Shown here in pieces: positions 1-10,012 of a stretch of 64,000 nucleotides of DNA. Made by a program: the position numbers and the translations under genes. The notes under the pieces were generated by a model. It worked only from the letters and a program-made list of their open reading frames with translations, was not told where the DNA came from and ran no database searches. Origin of the DNA: Pseudoxanthomonas winnipegensis (GTDB taxonomy: Bacteria; Pseudomonadota; Gammaproteobacteria; Xanthomonadales; Xanthomonadaceae); contig NZ_SHMH01000012.1 of NCBI RefSeq assembly GCF_004283755.1, positions 23,117 to 87,116 of the forward strand. The letters are read 5' to 3'. Each line of letters starts with the position of its first letter. The stretch's first letter is position 1.

Positions 1-1
1 G

Positions 2-325
2 CTGCTGCACGTCCGTGGCACAGCCACGCTGACCACCGATGCCGCGGCCCGGGCCCGCCTGGCCGTCGGCGACAAGCCGCCCAAGCTGGTGACCCGCATC
101 GCCCCGGCGCACTGGGCGGTGCGCGACAGCCCCGCCCTGGCCGCCGCCGCGCTGTGGCCAGCGACCCAGCCTCCCGACGACCTGGCGCCCGCGGAGATCT
201 TCAAGGCCCATGTGCGGCTCAACCGCAGCAGCGGCCTGCAGGCGGCGATGGTGCGCGCGGCGGTCGCGGTGCCGGGACTGGTGCGCCACGGGCTGGATCA
301 GGACTACAAGAAGAACCTGTACTAG
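2..325 (+). CDS. C-terminal part of a PPOX-like (pyridoxamine phosphate oxidase family) protein, truncated by the window edge
   Basis: Only the last 107 codons are present; the frame is open from base 2 to a TAG at 323-325. The visible part begins LLHVRGTATLTTD, continues with AVGDKPPKLVTRI, and ends in a basic, aromatic tail DYKKNLY. The run 'HVRGTA.L..D...ARLAVGDKPPKLV' resembles the end of the flavin-binding split-barrel domain of MSMEG_1061-type pyridoxamine 5'-phosphate oxidase-like proteins, which bind FMN or F420. The rest, about 60 residues, is a helical tail that I cannot match to a named motif. The assignment is by pattern only, and the N-terminal half needed to confirm it lies outside the window. 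Confidence 0.45.
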   Translation: MLHVRGTATLTTDAAARARLAVGDKPPKLVTRIAPAHWAVRDSPALAAAALWPATQPPDDLAPAEIFKAHVRLNRSSGLQAAMVRAAVAVPGLVRHGLDQDYKKNLY

Positions 326-346
326 GCGGCGCGATGGCCGCTGCAT

Positions 347-515
347 CGTCGTTCCCGCGAAAGCGGGAACCCATGGACGTTCGCATGGGACGCGCAAGGC
401 GCTGGGTTCCCGCGTTCGCGGGAACGACGACTGATAGATCATGTGGGTCAGCGCGTCGCTGCGTGCCGTGCACGGCGCGTAAGTCCATGGATCCCCGCTT
501 TCGCGGGGATGACGA
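347..515. repeat. REP-type palindromes, GTCGTTCCCGCG family, locus 1
   Basis: Two head-to-head units form a large palindrome: GTCGTTCCCGCGAAAGCGGG from 348 and its inverted partner CCCGCGTTCGCGGGAACGAC at about 408-427. A third unit with CCCC/GGGG arms follows at 484-515. Each unit is itself a hairpin with arms of 7-8 bp. The same family recurs at 31652, 41911, 44557 and 44729. It lies between the end of the partial gene and the 3' end of speA, so it may serve as a bidirectional transcript end. Confidence 0.85.
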
Positions 516-572
516 GGTGAAGTATTGCTGCGGCTCTAGTGTCGCTTCGGCGTGATTTCGCTTGGGCTTCTG

Positions 573-605
573 ATCCCTAATCCCTAATCCCTAATCCCGA
601 ATCCC
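573..605. repeat. 7-bp tandem repeat ATCCCTA
   Basis: Three exact ATCCCTA units (573-593) are followed by ATCCCGA and a final ATCCC. It is a simple-sequence tract in the gap downstream of speA. A slippage origin is likely and no function is implied. Confidence 0.9.
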
Positions 606-640
606 AACGCGCACCGCCCAGATCGCAGTGAAAAACAGCC

Positions 641-2530
<1,890 letters not shown>

Positions 2531-2569
2531 CGTGGTGCGGCCTGTGCTGTCGTGGGGAAACGGCCGCGA

Positions 2570-2604
2570 ATTGTAACGTCCGCCCGGGTTGGCTTCGTTA
2601 CAAT
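2570..2604. promoter_or_regulatory. Mirror-symmetric divergent promoter candidate between speA and speE
   Basis: ATTGTAACG at 2570-2578 and CGTTACAAT at 2596-2604 are a perfect 9-bp inverted repeat with a 17-bp centre. Each arm contains TACAAT, a five-of-six match to the -10 hexamer: one reads toward speE on + and one toward speA on -. No good -35 hexamer is visible at the right spacing on either strand. The arms could instead be a regulator dyad. Confidence 0.5.
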
Positions 2605-2695
2605 GCGCCGCCTCGCGCGCCGGGGCTGCCCGTCGCCGCGCCTGTTATTTCGACCGGCGGCCGCGTCCGTCCGCCTTCGCACGCAAGGAATTCCC

Positions 2696-3556
2696 ATGAC
2701 CGACAACGACTCCTGGTACATCGAACACTTCCAGCCCACCGGCTCGGCGATCGGCTTTCGCCTGAAGGGCAAGCTGGACGAAGTGCAGTCCCCGTTCCAG
2801 AAAATCGAGATCTACGACAGCACCGACTGGGGCAAGTTGATGGTGATCGACGGGGCGATGATGCTCACCACCAAAGACAACTTCTTCTACCACGAGATGA
2901 TCAGCCACCCAGTGCTGTTCACCCACCCGAACCCCAAGCGCGTGGTGATCATCGGCGGCGGCGACTGCGGCACCCTGCGCGAGGTGCTCAAGCACCCGGG
3001 CGTGGAAAGCGCGACCCAGTGCGACATCGACGAGCAGGTCACGCGCATGGCCGAGAAGTATTTCCCCGAACTGTGCGAATCCAACGGCGATGCCCGCGCC
3101 GAGCTGCTGTTCGACGACGGCGTGGCCTACATGGCCAACTGCCCGGCGGGCAGCGTGGACGTGGTGATCGTGGACTCCACCGACCCGATCGGCCCGGCCG
3201 AGGGGCTGTTCAACCAGGCCTTCTTCGAAAGCTGCTTCAAGGCGCTCAAGCCCGACGGCCTGCTGGTGCAGCAGTCCGAATCGCCGCTGGCGCTGCTGGA
3301 CCTGATCCGCGACATGCGCGCGGAGATGGGCAAGGCGGGCTTCAAGTCGTTCAAGACCCTGCCCTTCCCGCAGCCGTGCTACCCGACCGGCTGGTGGAGC
3401 GTGACCATCGCCTCCAAGGACGCCGGCGCGGACTTCGCGTTCCGCGTCCAGGACGCCGAAGCCAAGCCGTTCCAGACCCTGTACTACACCGCCCACCAGC
3501 ACACCGGCACGCTGGTGCCGCCGCCGTTCGTGGCCCAGGCGCTGGGCGAAGGCTGA
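2696..3556 (+). CDS. speE: Spermidine synthase (polyamine aminopropyltransferase)
   Basis: This 286-residue enzyme transfers an aminopropyl group from decarboxylated S-adenosylmethionine to putrescine, giving spermidine and methylthioadenosine. The Rossmann-like core shows VVIIGGGDCGTLREVLKH (GGGD at 87-90) for the nucleosidyl substrate, and the active-site loop VIVDSTDPIGPAEGLF with D160 and D163. The ATG at 2696 is chosen because AAGGAA lies at 2685-2690 and the conserved WYIEHF comes just after it. An in-frame open stretch continues far upstream but is antisense to speA and is not coding. It is divergent from speA and followed by a strong terminator. Confidence 0.96.
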   Translation: MTDNDSWYIEHFQPTGSAIGFRLKGKLDEVQSPFQKIEIYDSTDWGKLMVIDGAMMLTTKDNFFYHEMISHPVLFTHPNPKRVVIIGGGDCGTLREVLKHPGVESATQCDIDEQVTRMAEKYFPELCESNGDARAELLFDDGVAYMANCPAGSVDVVIVDSTDPIGPAEGLFNQAFFESCFKALKPDGLLVQQSESPLALLDLIRDMRAEMGKAGFKSFKTLPFPQPCYPTGWWSVTIASKDAGADFAFRVQDAEAKPFQTLYYTAHQHTGTLVPPPFVAQALGEG

Positions 3557-3597
3557 TCCCCGCCCGCGCCCGGACAGGGCGCACGCCAGCCAACCCA

Positions 3598-3628
3598 ACG
3601 CCGCGCGGGGCAGCCCGCGCGGCGTTTT
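3598..3628 (+). terminator. Rho-independent terminator after speE
   Basis: A perfect 12-bp stem (ACGCCGCGCGGG / CCCGCGCGGCGT) with a GCAG loop is followed directly by TTT. It starts 42 bp after the speE stop. Confidence 0.85.
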
Positions 3629-4128
3629 CCGTTGCATGCACCTGTTGGCGAAGCTTGGCAGCGGATGGAACCAAGTGCTTTGGGTCTTGCGGGCTTCGCC
3701 CGCGCCCTCCCCCTCAGTCGCCAGCCGCGACTTCGAGCTCTCCCGGTGGGAGGGGGCTCACAAAGAAAAGAGATCAGAACGTCTTCCGACCGAAGCCTTA
3801 TGACTTGACGCGCGAGGCAGCGGGCCGGTGGGCGGTGGCCGCGCCTAGCGAGGCAGGAAGCCGAGCGCCCGAATCAGGGCAGGATGCCCTGATTGAAGGA
3901 AAAGCGGCCACCGCCCGCCGGACCGCTGCCCTTCCGCAGCCGAGACGCGCACGCGCTGCGATCCCGCGATCCCGCGATCCCGCGATCCCGCGATCAGCAA
4001 AAGACTCCTTGTCTTCGAAGGACTCCAGCCCAGCCCGTAACGCAATGTCACCCACACGCCATCCCCGCATGCGAGGCTGCACGGTCACGCAGGGGCGACC
4101 ACGCGCGCCTGCTTCCAAGGAGTGCATG
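3629..4128. other. Intergenic stretch with small hairpins
   Basis: This 500-bp gap lies between the speE terminator and the glycerophosphodiesterase. It holds a perfect 10-bp hairpin at 3872-3894 (AATCAGGGCA, loop GGA, TGCCCTGATT) and the 8-bp tandem repeat listed separately. Open frames here have no ribosome site or recognisable protein signature. I see no gene. Confidence 0.6.
3961..3995. repeat. 8-bp tandem repeat ATCCCGCG
   Basis: Four exact ATCCCGCG copies are followed by ATC, upstream of the glycerophosphodiester phosphodiesterase gene. It is a simple-sequence tract and could vary in copy number between strains. Confidence 0.9.
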
Positions 4129-5241
4129 ATGCGATCGACCCTGTTCCTGATGGCCTGCATGGGCGCCACCCTGTCCTTCCACGCCGCCGCACAGGACACG
4201 CCACCGACCCCGGTGCCGAGCGACCGGCCCCTGGTGATCGGCCACCGCGGCGCCAGCGCCCTGCGCCCCGAACACACCCTGGCCTCCTACGCCAAGGCCA
4301 TCGCCGACGGCGCCGACTACATCGAACCCGACCTGGTCTCCAGCAAGGACGGCGCCCTGCTCGCGCGTCACGAGAACGAGATCGGCAGCACCACCGACGT
4401 GGCCGCGCACCCCGAGTTCGCCGCCCGCCAGACCACCAAGACCATCGACGGCCATGCCGTCACCGGCTGGTTCACCGAAGACTTCACCCTGGCCGAGCTG
4501 AAGACACTGCGCGCGCGCGAACGCCTGCCCAAGCTGCGCGGCACCGCCTTCGACGGCCAGTTCCAGCTGGTCACCCTGGACGAGATCATCGACTTCACCG
4601 CCGCCGAGTCGGCCGCGCGCGGACGCGTGATCGGGCTGATCCCGGAGATCAAGCATTCGACCTACTTCCAGCAGCAGGGCCTGCCGATGGAGGCCAAGGT
4701 CGTGGCCACGCTCGATGCGCACGCCTACACGCGCAGCGCGCCGGTCGTGATCCAGTCCTTCGAGATCGCCAACCTCAAGCAGCTGCACGCCCTGCTGGGC
4801 GATACGCATCCCAACGTGCGCCTGGTCCAACTGATCGACGCACCGAACGAGCGCCCCGGCGACGTGCTCGCCGCCGGCGGCAGCACCACCTATGCGCAGA
4901 TGCTCACCCCGCAGGGCCTGAAGGCCATCGCCCAGTACGCCCAGCTGCTCGGCCCCGCCAACCGCATGCTGCTGCCGCTGGACGCCCAGGGCAACCTGGG
5001 CAAGCCCAATGCGATCATCGCCGACGCGCATGCGGCCGGACTGAAGGTGGTGCCCTACACCTTCCGCCCCGAGAACGCCTTCCTGCCCAAGGACCTGCAG
5101 CAGGGTCGCGCACCGGCCACGCGCAGCGACGCCGGTTCGATCCGCGAGATGCGCGCCTTCCTCGATGCCGGCGTCGATGGCTTCTTCACCGACGATCCGG
5201 CCCTGGGAAGACAGGCAGTAGACGGCTGGCATAAACCCTGA
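4129..5241 (+). CDS. glpQ: Periplasmic glycerophosphodiester phosphodiesterase
   Basis: The protein has 370 residues, with a signal peptide of about 21 residues (STLFLMACMGATLSFHAAAQ). It then has the GDPD TIM-barrel hallmarks: IGHRGASALRPEHTLASY with the catalytic histidine and arginine, EPDLV as the metal-binding E-x-D, and RHENEI with the second catalytic histidine. It should hydrolyse glycerophosphodiesters to glycerol-3-phosphate and an alcohol in the periplasm, supplying carbon and phosphate. Two ATG codons are adjacent (4126 and 4129); the second has AAGGA seven bases upstream and is preferred. A TonB-dependent receptor follows in the same direction after 154 bp, suggesting a shared uptake role. 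The symbol reflects the family; substrate range is not shown by the sequence. Confidence 0.9.
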   Translation: MRSTLFLMACMGATLSFHAAAQDTPPTPVPSDRPLVIGHRGASALRPEHTLASYAKAIADGADYIEPDLVSSKDGALLARHENEIGSTTDVAAHPEFAARQTTKTIDGHAVTGWFTEDFTLAELKTLRARERLPKLRGTAFDGQFQLVTLDEIIDFTAAESAARGRVIGLIPEIKHSTYFQQQGLPMEAKVVATLDAHAYTRSAPVVIQSFEIANLKQLHALLGDTHPNVRLVQLIDAPNERPGDVLAAGGSTTYAQMLTPQGLKAIAQYAQLLGPANRMLLPLDAQGNLGKPNAIIADAHAAGLKVVPYTFRPENAFLPKDLQQGRAPATRSDAGSIREMRAFLDAGVDGFFTDDPALGRQAVDGWHKP

Positions 5242-5341
5242 GGAACGCGTAGCGCCTGCGCCGCAGGACGTCACAACGCGCGTATCGCCCGGCACGCGTG
5301 CAACGCCGCGCCAACTTCGTAAGAAAGTTTTCATGTTCGTC

Positions 5342-5380
5342 GGTCAAGGTGTCCGGGCGCCTACGCGCCTTCCCTTGACC
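5342..5380 (+). promoter_or_regulatory. Stem-loop in the leader of the TonB-dependent receptor gene
   Basis: GGTCAAGG at 5342-5349 pairs exactly with CCTTGACC at 5373-5380, and an inner GGCGC/GCGCC stem sits inside. The structure ends 15 bases before the chosen ATG at 5396. It could affect translation or serve as a binding dyad; no riboswitch class is recognised. Confidence 0.45.
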
Positions 5381-5395
5381 AACGACGCTTCGAAC

Positions 5396-7690
5396 ATGCA
5401 CATCCGCTCCCTGACGGTCGCGGTGTCGCTCGCCCTGTGCGCTGCGAACGCCTACGCCACCGACGACACCCCGCCCGCCGCGCCGGCCGACGCCGACATC
5501 ACCGCCAAGACGCTGGACAGCGTGTCGGTCATCGGCCGCGGCGAAACCCGCCAGGTGCAGCGCATCACCCAGGTCGACAAGCAGGTGCTGCCGCCGGGCA
5601 CCAGCGGCCAGAAGCTGCTGGACAAGCTGCCGGGCGTGTCGGTGCAGTCCAACGACGCCTTGGGCGCCAACGAGGAATCGCAGTCCATCACCCTGCGCGG
5701 CTTCGACAAGAGCCGCCTGGGCTATACGCTCGATGGCATCCCGCTGGGCGACAACAGCTACGGCAACTACAACGGCCTGAGCATCTCGCGCGCGCTGATT
5801 CCCGAGAACCTGGCCGGCGTCGAACTGTCGCAGGGCATCGGCTCGCTCGGCGTGGCCTCCACCAGCAACCTGGGCGGCACCCTGCAGTACTACTCGCAGG
5901 ACCCGGACACCGAGGCCGGCGGCCGCCTGCAGCAGACCATCGGCAGCGACCACCAGAACCGCACCTACCTGCGCGCCGACACCGGCGACCTGCACGGCTT
6001 CTCGGCCTACGTCTCCGCCGTGCGCCAGGACGCCGACATGTGGGCGCCGCCGCACCAGGCGCAGAAGACCAAGCAGTTCAACGCCAAGGCGGTGTGGAAC
6101 GTGGGCGACCACCGCTTCGGCGCGTTCATCGCCACCTCGCGCGTCAACCAGCCGAACTATTCCTACCTGTCCAAGAGCATGCTCGCCCGCGGCCTGGGCT
6201 GGGACTGGAACATCTACGCCCCGGACTGGGACCGCGCCGTGGCCGCGGCCTACTGCGCGCCGGCGACCTACAACGCCGCACGCTGCCGCTTCAGCGGCGG
6301 GGTCAACAGCATCGACGATGCCTACTACCAGAGCCGCGCGCTGCGCGACGACAACCTCTACGCGCTCGACGGCGACATCGCCCTGGGCAGCGAGGCGCAC
6401 CTGAAGCTGCTGGCCTACCACCACGAGAACCGCGGCCAGGGCCACTGGTGGGCGCCGGGCCAGGCCTCGTACCCCAACACGCCGCAGGCGCTGCCGATCT
6501 CGATCCGCTCGACCAACTACACCATCAACCGCACCGGCGGCACCGCGGCGCTGAACTGGCGCTGGGGCCTGCACGAGCTGGAGGCCGGCCTGTGGTACGA
6601 GTACAACGACCACAACGTCGAGCGCAATTTCTACTACGTCAGCGGCCCGTTCCTGGACGACTTCTACCTCAACCGGCCCAACCGCCGCCTGTTCGACCAG
6701 GACTACACCATCCGCACCCGCCAGTTCTACGTGCAGGACCGGATGCGCTTCCTCGACGACCGCCTGACCGTGGACGTGGGCATCAAGAGCCCGCGCACCG
6801 AGATGACCGCCAAGGCCAAACCCGGCGTGGAAACGCTGCTCGCCAGCGGCACCCTGGTGGCCAAGAAGAGCGCCCTGCCGCAGGTCGGCCTGGGCTTCAA
6901 GTTGAACCAGGACAACGAGCTGTTCGCCTCCTACGCGCAGAACATCGCCGCCTTCGTCGGCGGCGGCAGCGGCGGCCCGCTGCAGGTCACGCCGCAGTCC
7001 TTCGCCGCGGCCAAGGGCCTGGAGCCGGAGAAGTCGCGCACGCTGGAAGCCGGCTGGCGCACCTTCGGCGAGCACTACCAGGCCTCGCTGGCGGCCTACC
7101 ACGTGCTGTTCGACAACCGCCTGCTCTCGCTCAACCCGTGCTCGAGCATCGAAGTCGGCACGCGCCCGGAGTGCGTCACCAAGTTCGTCAACGTCGGCTC
7201 GGTCAAGAGCAACGGCGCCGAGCTGACCTTCATCCTCAAGCCGGGCGCGGGCTTCGAGTGGTACAACGCGCTGTCCTGGAACAAGAGCACCTACGAGGAC
7301 AACTACATCTCCGGCGGCCAGGTCGTGCCGGTGGCCGGCAAGATCACCGTCGACACGCCGCAGCGCATGGCCTCCAGCGAACTGAGCTGGCGCGGCAGCG
7401 GCTGGAACGTCAGCCTGCGCGGCAAGTACACCGGCAAGCGCTACTACACCTATACCAACGACCAGTCGGTGCCGGGCGTGACCACCTTCGACTTCGGCAC
7501 CGGCTACGACTTCGGACCCGGCCTGGGCCTGCGCAACGTGCGGGTGTCCTTCAACGTGGCCAATCTGACCGACAAGCGCTATGCCGGCCAGCTCAGCTCG
7601 TTCGCCCCGACCGACCCGGCCGGCACGCGCTATGCCATCCATGCCGATGCGCCGCGGCAGTACTTCCTGACCTTCGGCGCGGACTTCTGA
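5396..7690 (+). CDS. TonB-dependent outer-membrane receptor
   Basis: This 764-residue receptor starts with a clean signal peptide (MHIRSLTVAVSLALCAANAYA). An upstream in-frame ATG at 5333 would place 21 residues before it and is rejected. A plug domain follows at about residues 45-160, with LLDKLPGVSVQSND and SITLRGFDKSRLGYTLDGIP. A 22-strand barrel then ends in the outer-membrane signature YFLTFGADF with a terminal phenylalanine. It should carry a scarce substrate across the outer membrane using TonB-ExbBD energy. The substrate is unknown; the neighbouring periplasmic glycerophosphodiesterase hints at a phosphodiester or phosphate-linked ligand, but iron chelates remain possible. Confidence 0.9.
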   Translation: MHIRSLTVAVSLALCAANAYATDDTPPAAPADADITAKTLDSVSVIGRGETRQVQRITQVDKQVLPPGTSGQKLLDKLPGVSVQSNDALGANEESQSITLRGFDKSRLGYTLDGIPLGDNSYGNYNGLSISRALIPENLAGVELSQGIGSLGVASTSNLGGTLQYYSQDPDTEAGGRLQQTIGSDHQNRTYLRADTGDLHGFSAYVSAVRQDADMWAPPHQAQKTKQFNAKAVWNVGDHRFGAFIATSRVNQPNYSYLSKSMLARGLGWDWNIYAPDWDRAVAAAYCAPATYNAARCRFSGGVNSIDDAYYQSRALRDDNLYALDGDIALGSEAHLKLLAYHHENRGQGHWWAPGQASYPNTPQALPISIRSTNYTINRTGGTAALNWRWGLHELEAGLWYEYNDHNVERNFYYVSGPFLDDFYLNRPNRRLFDQDYTIRTRQFYVQDRMRFLDDRLTVDVGIKSPRTEMTAKAKPGVETLLASGTLVAKKSALPQVGLGFKLNQDNELFASYAQNIAAFVGGGSGGPLQVTPQSFAAAKGLEPEKSRTLEAGWRTFGEHYQASLAAYHVLFDNRLLSLNPCSSIEVGTRPECVTKFVNVGSVKSNGAELTFILKPGAGFEWYNALSWNKSTYEDNYISGGQVVPVAGKITVDTPQRMASSELSWRGSGWNVSLRGKYTGKRYYTYTNDQSVPGVTTFDFGTGYDFGPGLGLRNVRVSFNVANLTDKRYAGQLSSFAPTDPAGTRYAIHADAPRQYFLTFGADF

Positions 7691-7835
7691 CCGCCTAGGC
7701 CAGATGGGTGTGACCCCGAGCGGGGCGCGGACGTAAGTCCGCGCCCCGCTTGCGTTTTGGGCGGTCTGGGCCGGGGCAGGACGAGGCCGCCCGGAGGACG
7801 GGGGGCTGATTTCCGGCGTCTGCGGCCGGCCTGGG

Positions 7836-7865
7836 AAAGCCCTCGCCGCCATGGCGGCTCCCACC
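7836..7865. repeat. Half element of the GCCGCCATGGCGGC palindrome family
   Basis: AAAGCCCTCGCCGCCATGGC and the following GGCTCCCACC match the right arm of the full element at 13895-13963, with one C missing from the C-run. It abuts the TAGAGCGGAGC hairpin starting at 7867, with a single base between them. Confidence 0.8.
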
Positions 7866-7866
7866 C

Positions 7867-7942
7867 TGTAGAGCGGAGCTTGCTCCGCTGGGGGCTTGCC
7901 CACGAACCGAACGAAAAGCAGCGGAGCAAGCTCCGCTCTACA
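7867..7942. repeat. TAGAGCGGAGC hairpin, copy A
   Basis: TGTAGAGCGGAGCTTGCTCC and the following GCTG at 7867-7890 are exactly inverted at 7919-7942, a 24-bp perfect stem. Each arm contains its own smaller palindrome, GGAGCTTGCTCC. The loop (GGGGCTTGCCCACG and onward) reappears inverted in the composite copy at 48996-49119. It lies in the 471-bp gap between the TonB receptor and the kinase-like gene; the rest of this gap before the kinase promoter shows nothing else. Confidence 0.9.
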
Positions 7943-8034
7943 AGGAGGCCGCGGCTTACCGAGCCCTCGTGGCCCCAGGCGGACGTTTGGCGCTTCGGAG
8001 CCCGCCCGATCACCCCCTCCTGCGGAACAGTCTC

Positions 8035-8078
8035 TGTCGGAATTTCGTTACACCCTCATGTCGGAAAGCCGTTAGAAT
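8035..8078 (+). promoter_or_regulatory. Direct-repeat regulator site and -10 box before the kinase-like gene
   Basis: TGTCGGAATTTCGTTA at 8035-8050 and TGTCGGAAAGCCGTTA at 8059-8074 are direct repeats of pattern TGTCGGAA-N3-CGTTA, 24 bp apart. TAGAAT at 8073-8078 is a plausible -10 box overlapping the second copy, so the repeats sit where an activator would occupy the -35 region. The regulator is unknown. Confidence 0.5.
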
Positions 8079-8161
8079 TGTTTGCCGAACCAAAAAGTTC
8101 AGTAATTCCGCAGCTGTTGGTCCCCGGAGTCCCAACGGCCCACGCGCGAGGCAACCGACTT

Positions 8162-8821
8162 ATGAATACCGCCCTGCTCCCCTTCCACCCCGGCGCCCGC
8201 CTGCCGGCGACCGCCAAGCTGCTCAAGCGCGGCGAGCGCGTCCTCGAACCGGACGTCTACGTTACGCCCTACGAGGGCCGCCCGGTGGTGGTCAAGGATT
8301 ACCGCCGCTATGCCGGCACGCCGATGGCCCTGCTGGCCCGGCTGCTGGTCTGGCGCGAGGCGAGCATGCTCCGGCACCTGGCCGGCTGGCGCCATGCGCC
8401 GATGCTGCTGGGCACGGCCGGCGGCCTGCTGCTGGGCATGGAATTCGTCTCCGGCACCGTCCTGGGCGGCGATGCGATGGATGCCGGCAAGACGGTGTTC
8501 CGCCAGCTGCGCGCCATGATCGCCCAGCTGCACGCAGCCGGCATCACCCACAACGATCTGCACACCTCCAACCTGATGGTCAGCGGCGGCACCCTGGTGC
8601 TGCTCGACTACGCCTCGGCCATGCGCCTGCCGCGCTGGATGATGCGCCTGCCCCTGCTGCGCGAACTGCGCCGCTCGGACCTGGCCAACGCGCTGAAGAT
8701 CCAGCGCCGCCTGACCGGGCGCGAGATCACCGGCATGCGCGCACGCGTGGTCGCCCAGCGCCCCTGGGTGAGCGGCGTGCGCAACGGCTGGAAGCGCTTC
8801 TACGCCTGGAGCAAGGCCTGA
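8162..8821 (+). CDS. Small lipopolysaccharide-kinase / RIO-like phosphotransferase
   Basis: This 219-residue protein is a compact kinase fold. VVVKDYRR carries the nucleotide-binding lysine (K45) and REASML the paired glutamate (E67). The catalytic loop is THNDLHTSNLMV (D132, N137), and VLLDYASA has the metal-binding D149 in place of DFG. This pattern is shared by bacterial lipopolysaccharide core heptose kinases (WaaP/InaA/KdkA) and RIO-like kinases. It should phosphorylate a sugar or lipid headgroup at the inner face of the cytoplasmic membrane, but the acceptor cannot be read from the sequence. There is no membrane segment. Translation starts from a weak site (GAGG about 12 bases upstream). 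It stands alone, and repeats in its promoter suggest dedicated control. Confidence 0.75.
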   Translation: MNTALLPFHPGARLPATAKLLKRGERVLEPDVYVTPYEGRPVVVKDYRRYAGTPMALLARLLVWREASMLRHLAGWRHAPMLLGTAGGLLLGMEFVSGTVLGGDAMDAGKTVFRQLRAMIAQLHAAGITHNDLHTSNLMVSGGTLVLLDYASAMRLPRWMMRLPLLRELRRSDLANALKIQRRLTGREITGMRARVVAQRPWVSGVRNGWKRFYAWSKA

Positions 8822-9219
8822 GCCCTGCGCGGCGGGGCTCGTCCTCGGAATTTCAGGCCCGCTCCATGAGCGAGCGAGCCCGAGCAGGAACGACGTGGGC
8901 CACCGCTTGCGAGCCTGCCTCCAGCATCAGTTCGTGTCGGGCTGGATAGAGAAGACGCCTGCTTGCCGGGCTGCACGTTGCCGTCGCCGAGCTATTGCCT
9001 GATGCCGACTCGCAGGGGGCTTTGCGCGGGGCCCCTCCCGATCGGATATGCCCTTCCACGTCGACTGCGCGTCTATCACCGCCAGGCGGCGCCCCGCCTG
9101 CTTCAGCGGATGCCCAACCTGCTCCTGCAAGGAGCATTAGCCCGCGCAGGTCTGCACCGCGCTGCGCTCACCGCGGTCCTGAGATGATGGCGAGATCGCC
9201 GTATTCGAAGGACCATCCG
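8822..9219. other. Intergenic stretch without recognised features
   Basis: This 398-bp gap lies between the kinase-like gene and the DUF998 gene. An in-frame open stretch runs back from the DUF998 gene to about 8995, but its residues look like random GC-rich translation and it lacks a ribosome site. I see no gene, repeat or clear hairpin. Confidence 0.6.
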
Positions 9220-9969
9220 GTGAACAGAAGGCAGGAACATCCCGCGGTCGCGACGGACGACAAAGCGTGCGCATCCGTCCCCAAGCCGCAGCCGTCCCGC
9301 GTCGCTCGACGCCTCGCCGGCGCGCTGTGGATCGCCGCCGGCGTGATCTACCTGGCCGCGGAATACGTGGCGTCCACCGCCTTTCCCGGCTACAGCTATG
9401 CGACGAACTACATCAGCGACCTCGGCGTGCCCGAAGTGGGCGTCGTGGACGGCCGGCATCTCGATTCGCCGCTGAGCTGGGTGATGAACACCGGCTTCGT
9501 CGTGCAGGGCGTCTTCTTCCTGATCGCGACCCTGCTGGCCGCTCGCGCGCTGACGCGCAGGCCGCGCAAGACGACGCTCTGGGCGACGCTGTCGGCGCTG
9601 CACGCTTTCGGCATCGTGCTCGTGGCCGCCGTGCCCGGCAGCCAGCAGGCCATCCAGTCCGGCATGGCCGTCTTCCACGGCATCGGCGCCGCGTTCGCGA
9701 TCATCTGCGGGAACCTGGCCGCGGTGGCCGGAGGCTTCGCGATCGGCGGGCGCTGGCTCCGCGGCTTCAGCATCGCCATCGCCGTGTTCGGTCTTCTCTC
9801 GCTGGTCGGGCTGTTTGCGCACAACGCGCTCGGGATCGCGGCCGTGGCGGACGGCCTCTGGGAGCGTGGGAGCGTCTACACGATCATCCTGTGGGAGCTC
9901 GTCGCCGGCATCGTCCTGATCGCGCTCAGCGGCTCGGGTCGGGCTGACGGCGGCTGGCGATCGCGCTGA
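9220..9969 (+). CDS. DUF998 family integral membrane protein
   Basis: From a GTG at 9220 this gives 249 residues with about six membrane helices. Landmarks are LAGALWIAAGVIYLAAEYVA, then the conserved YSYATNYISDLGVPEVG loop typical of DUF998, followed by GFVVQGVFFLIATLLAARAL and four more hydrophobic runs. GAAGGA lies seven bases before the GTG and decides the start; the ATG pair at 9184/9187 lacks a ribosome site. The family has no established function; members often carry the ISDLG motif after helix one. It is followed by a GNAT gene after 43 bp, possibly in one transcript. Confidence 0.8.
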   Translation: MNRRQEHPAVATDDKACASVPKPQPSRVARRLAGALWIAAGVIYLAAEYVASTAFPGYSYATNYISDLGVPEVGVVDGRHLDSPLSWVMNTGFVVQGVFFLIATLLAARALTRRPRKTTLWATLSALHAFGIVLVAAVPGSQQAIQSGMAVFHGIGAAFAIICGNLAAVAGGFAIGGRWLRGFSIAIAVFGLLSLVGLFAHNALGIAAVADGLWERGSVYTIILWELVAGIVLIALSGSGRADGGWRSR

Positions 9970-10012
9970 CCAACGCCGCAATGGTGATGCGATCGCGCCG
10001 GGTTTCGTACCC

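Noticed and set aside
347..605. CRISPR array
   Set aside because: Repeats are palindromic REP units and a 7-bp tandem without regular spacers.
5186..7903. Open frame of about 900 codons antisense to the TonB receptor
   Set aside because: Shadow of the receptor gene; the composition is repetitive and has no signature.
8162..8821. Toxin or HipA-type kinase
   Set aside because: It is a single gene with no antitoxin partner, and the motifs are those of lipopolysaccharide/RIO-like kinases.
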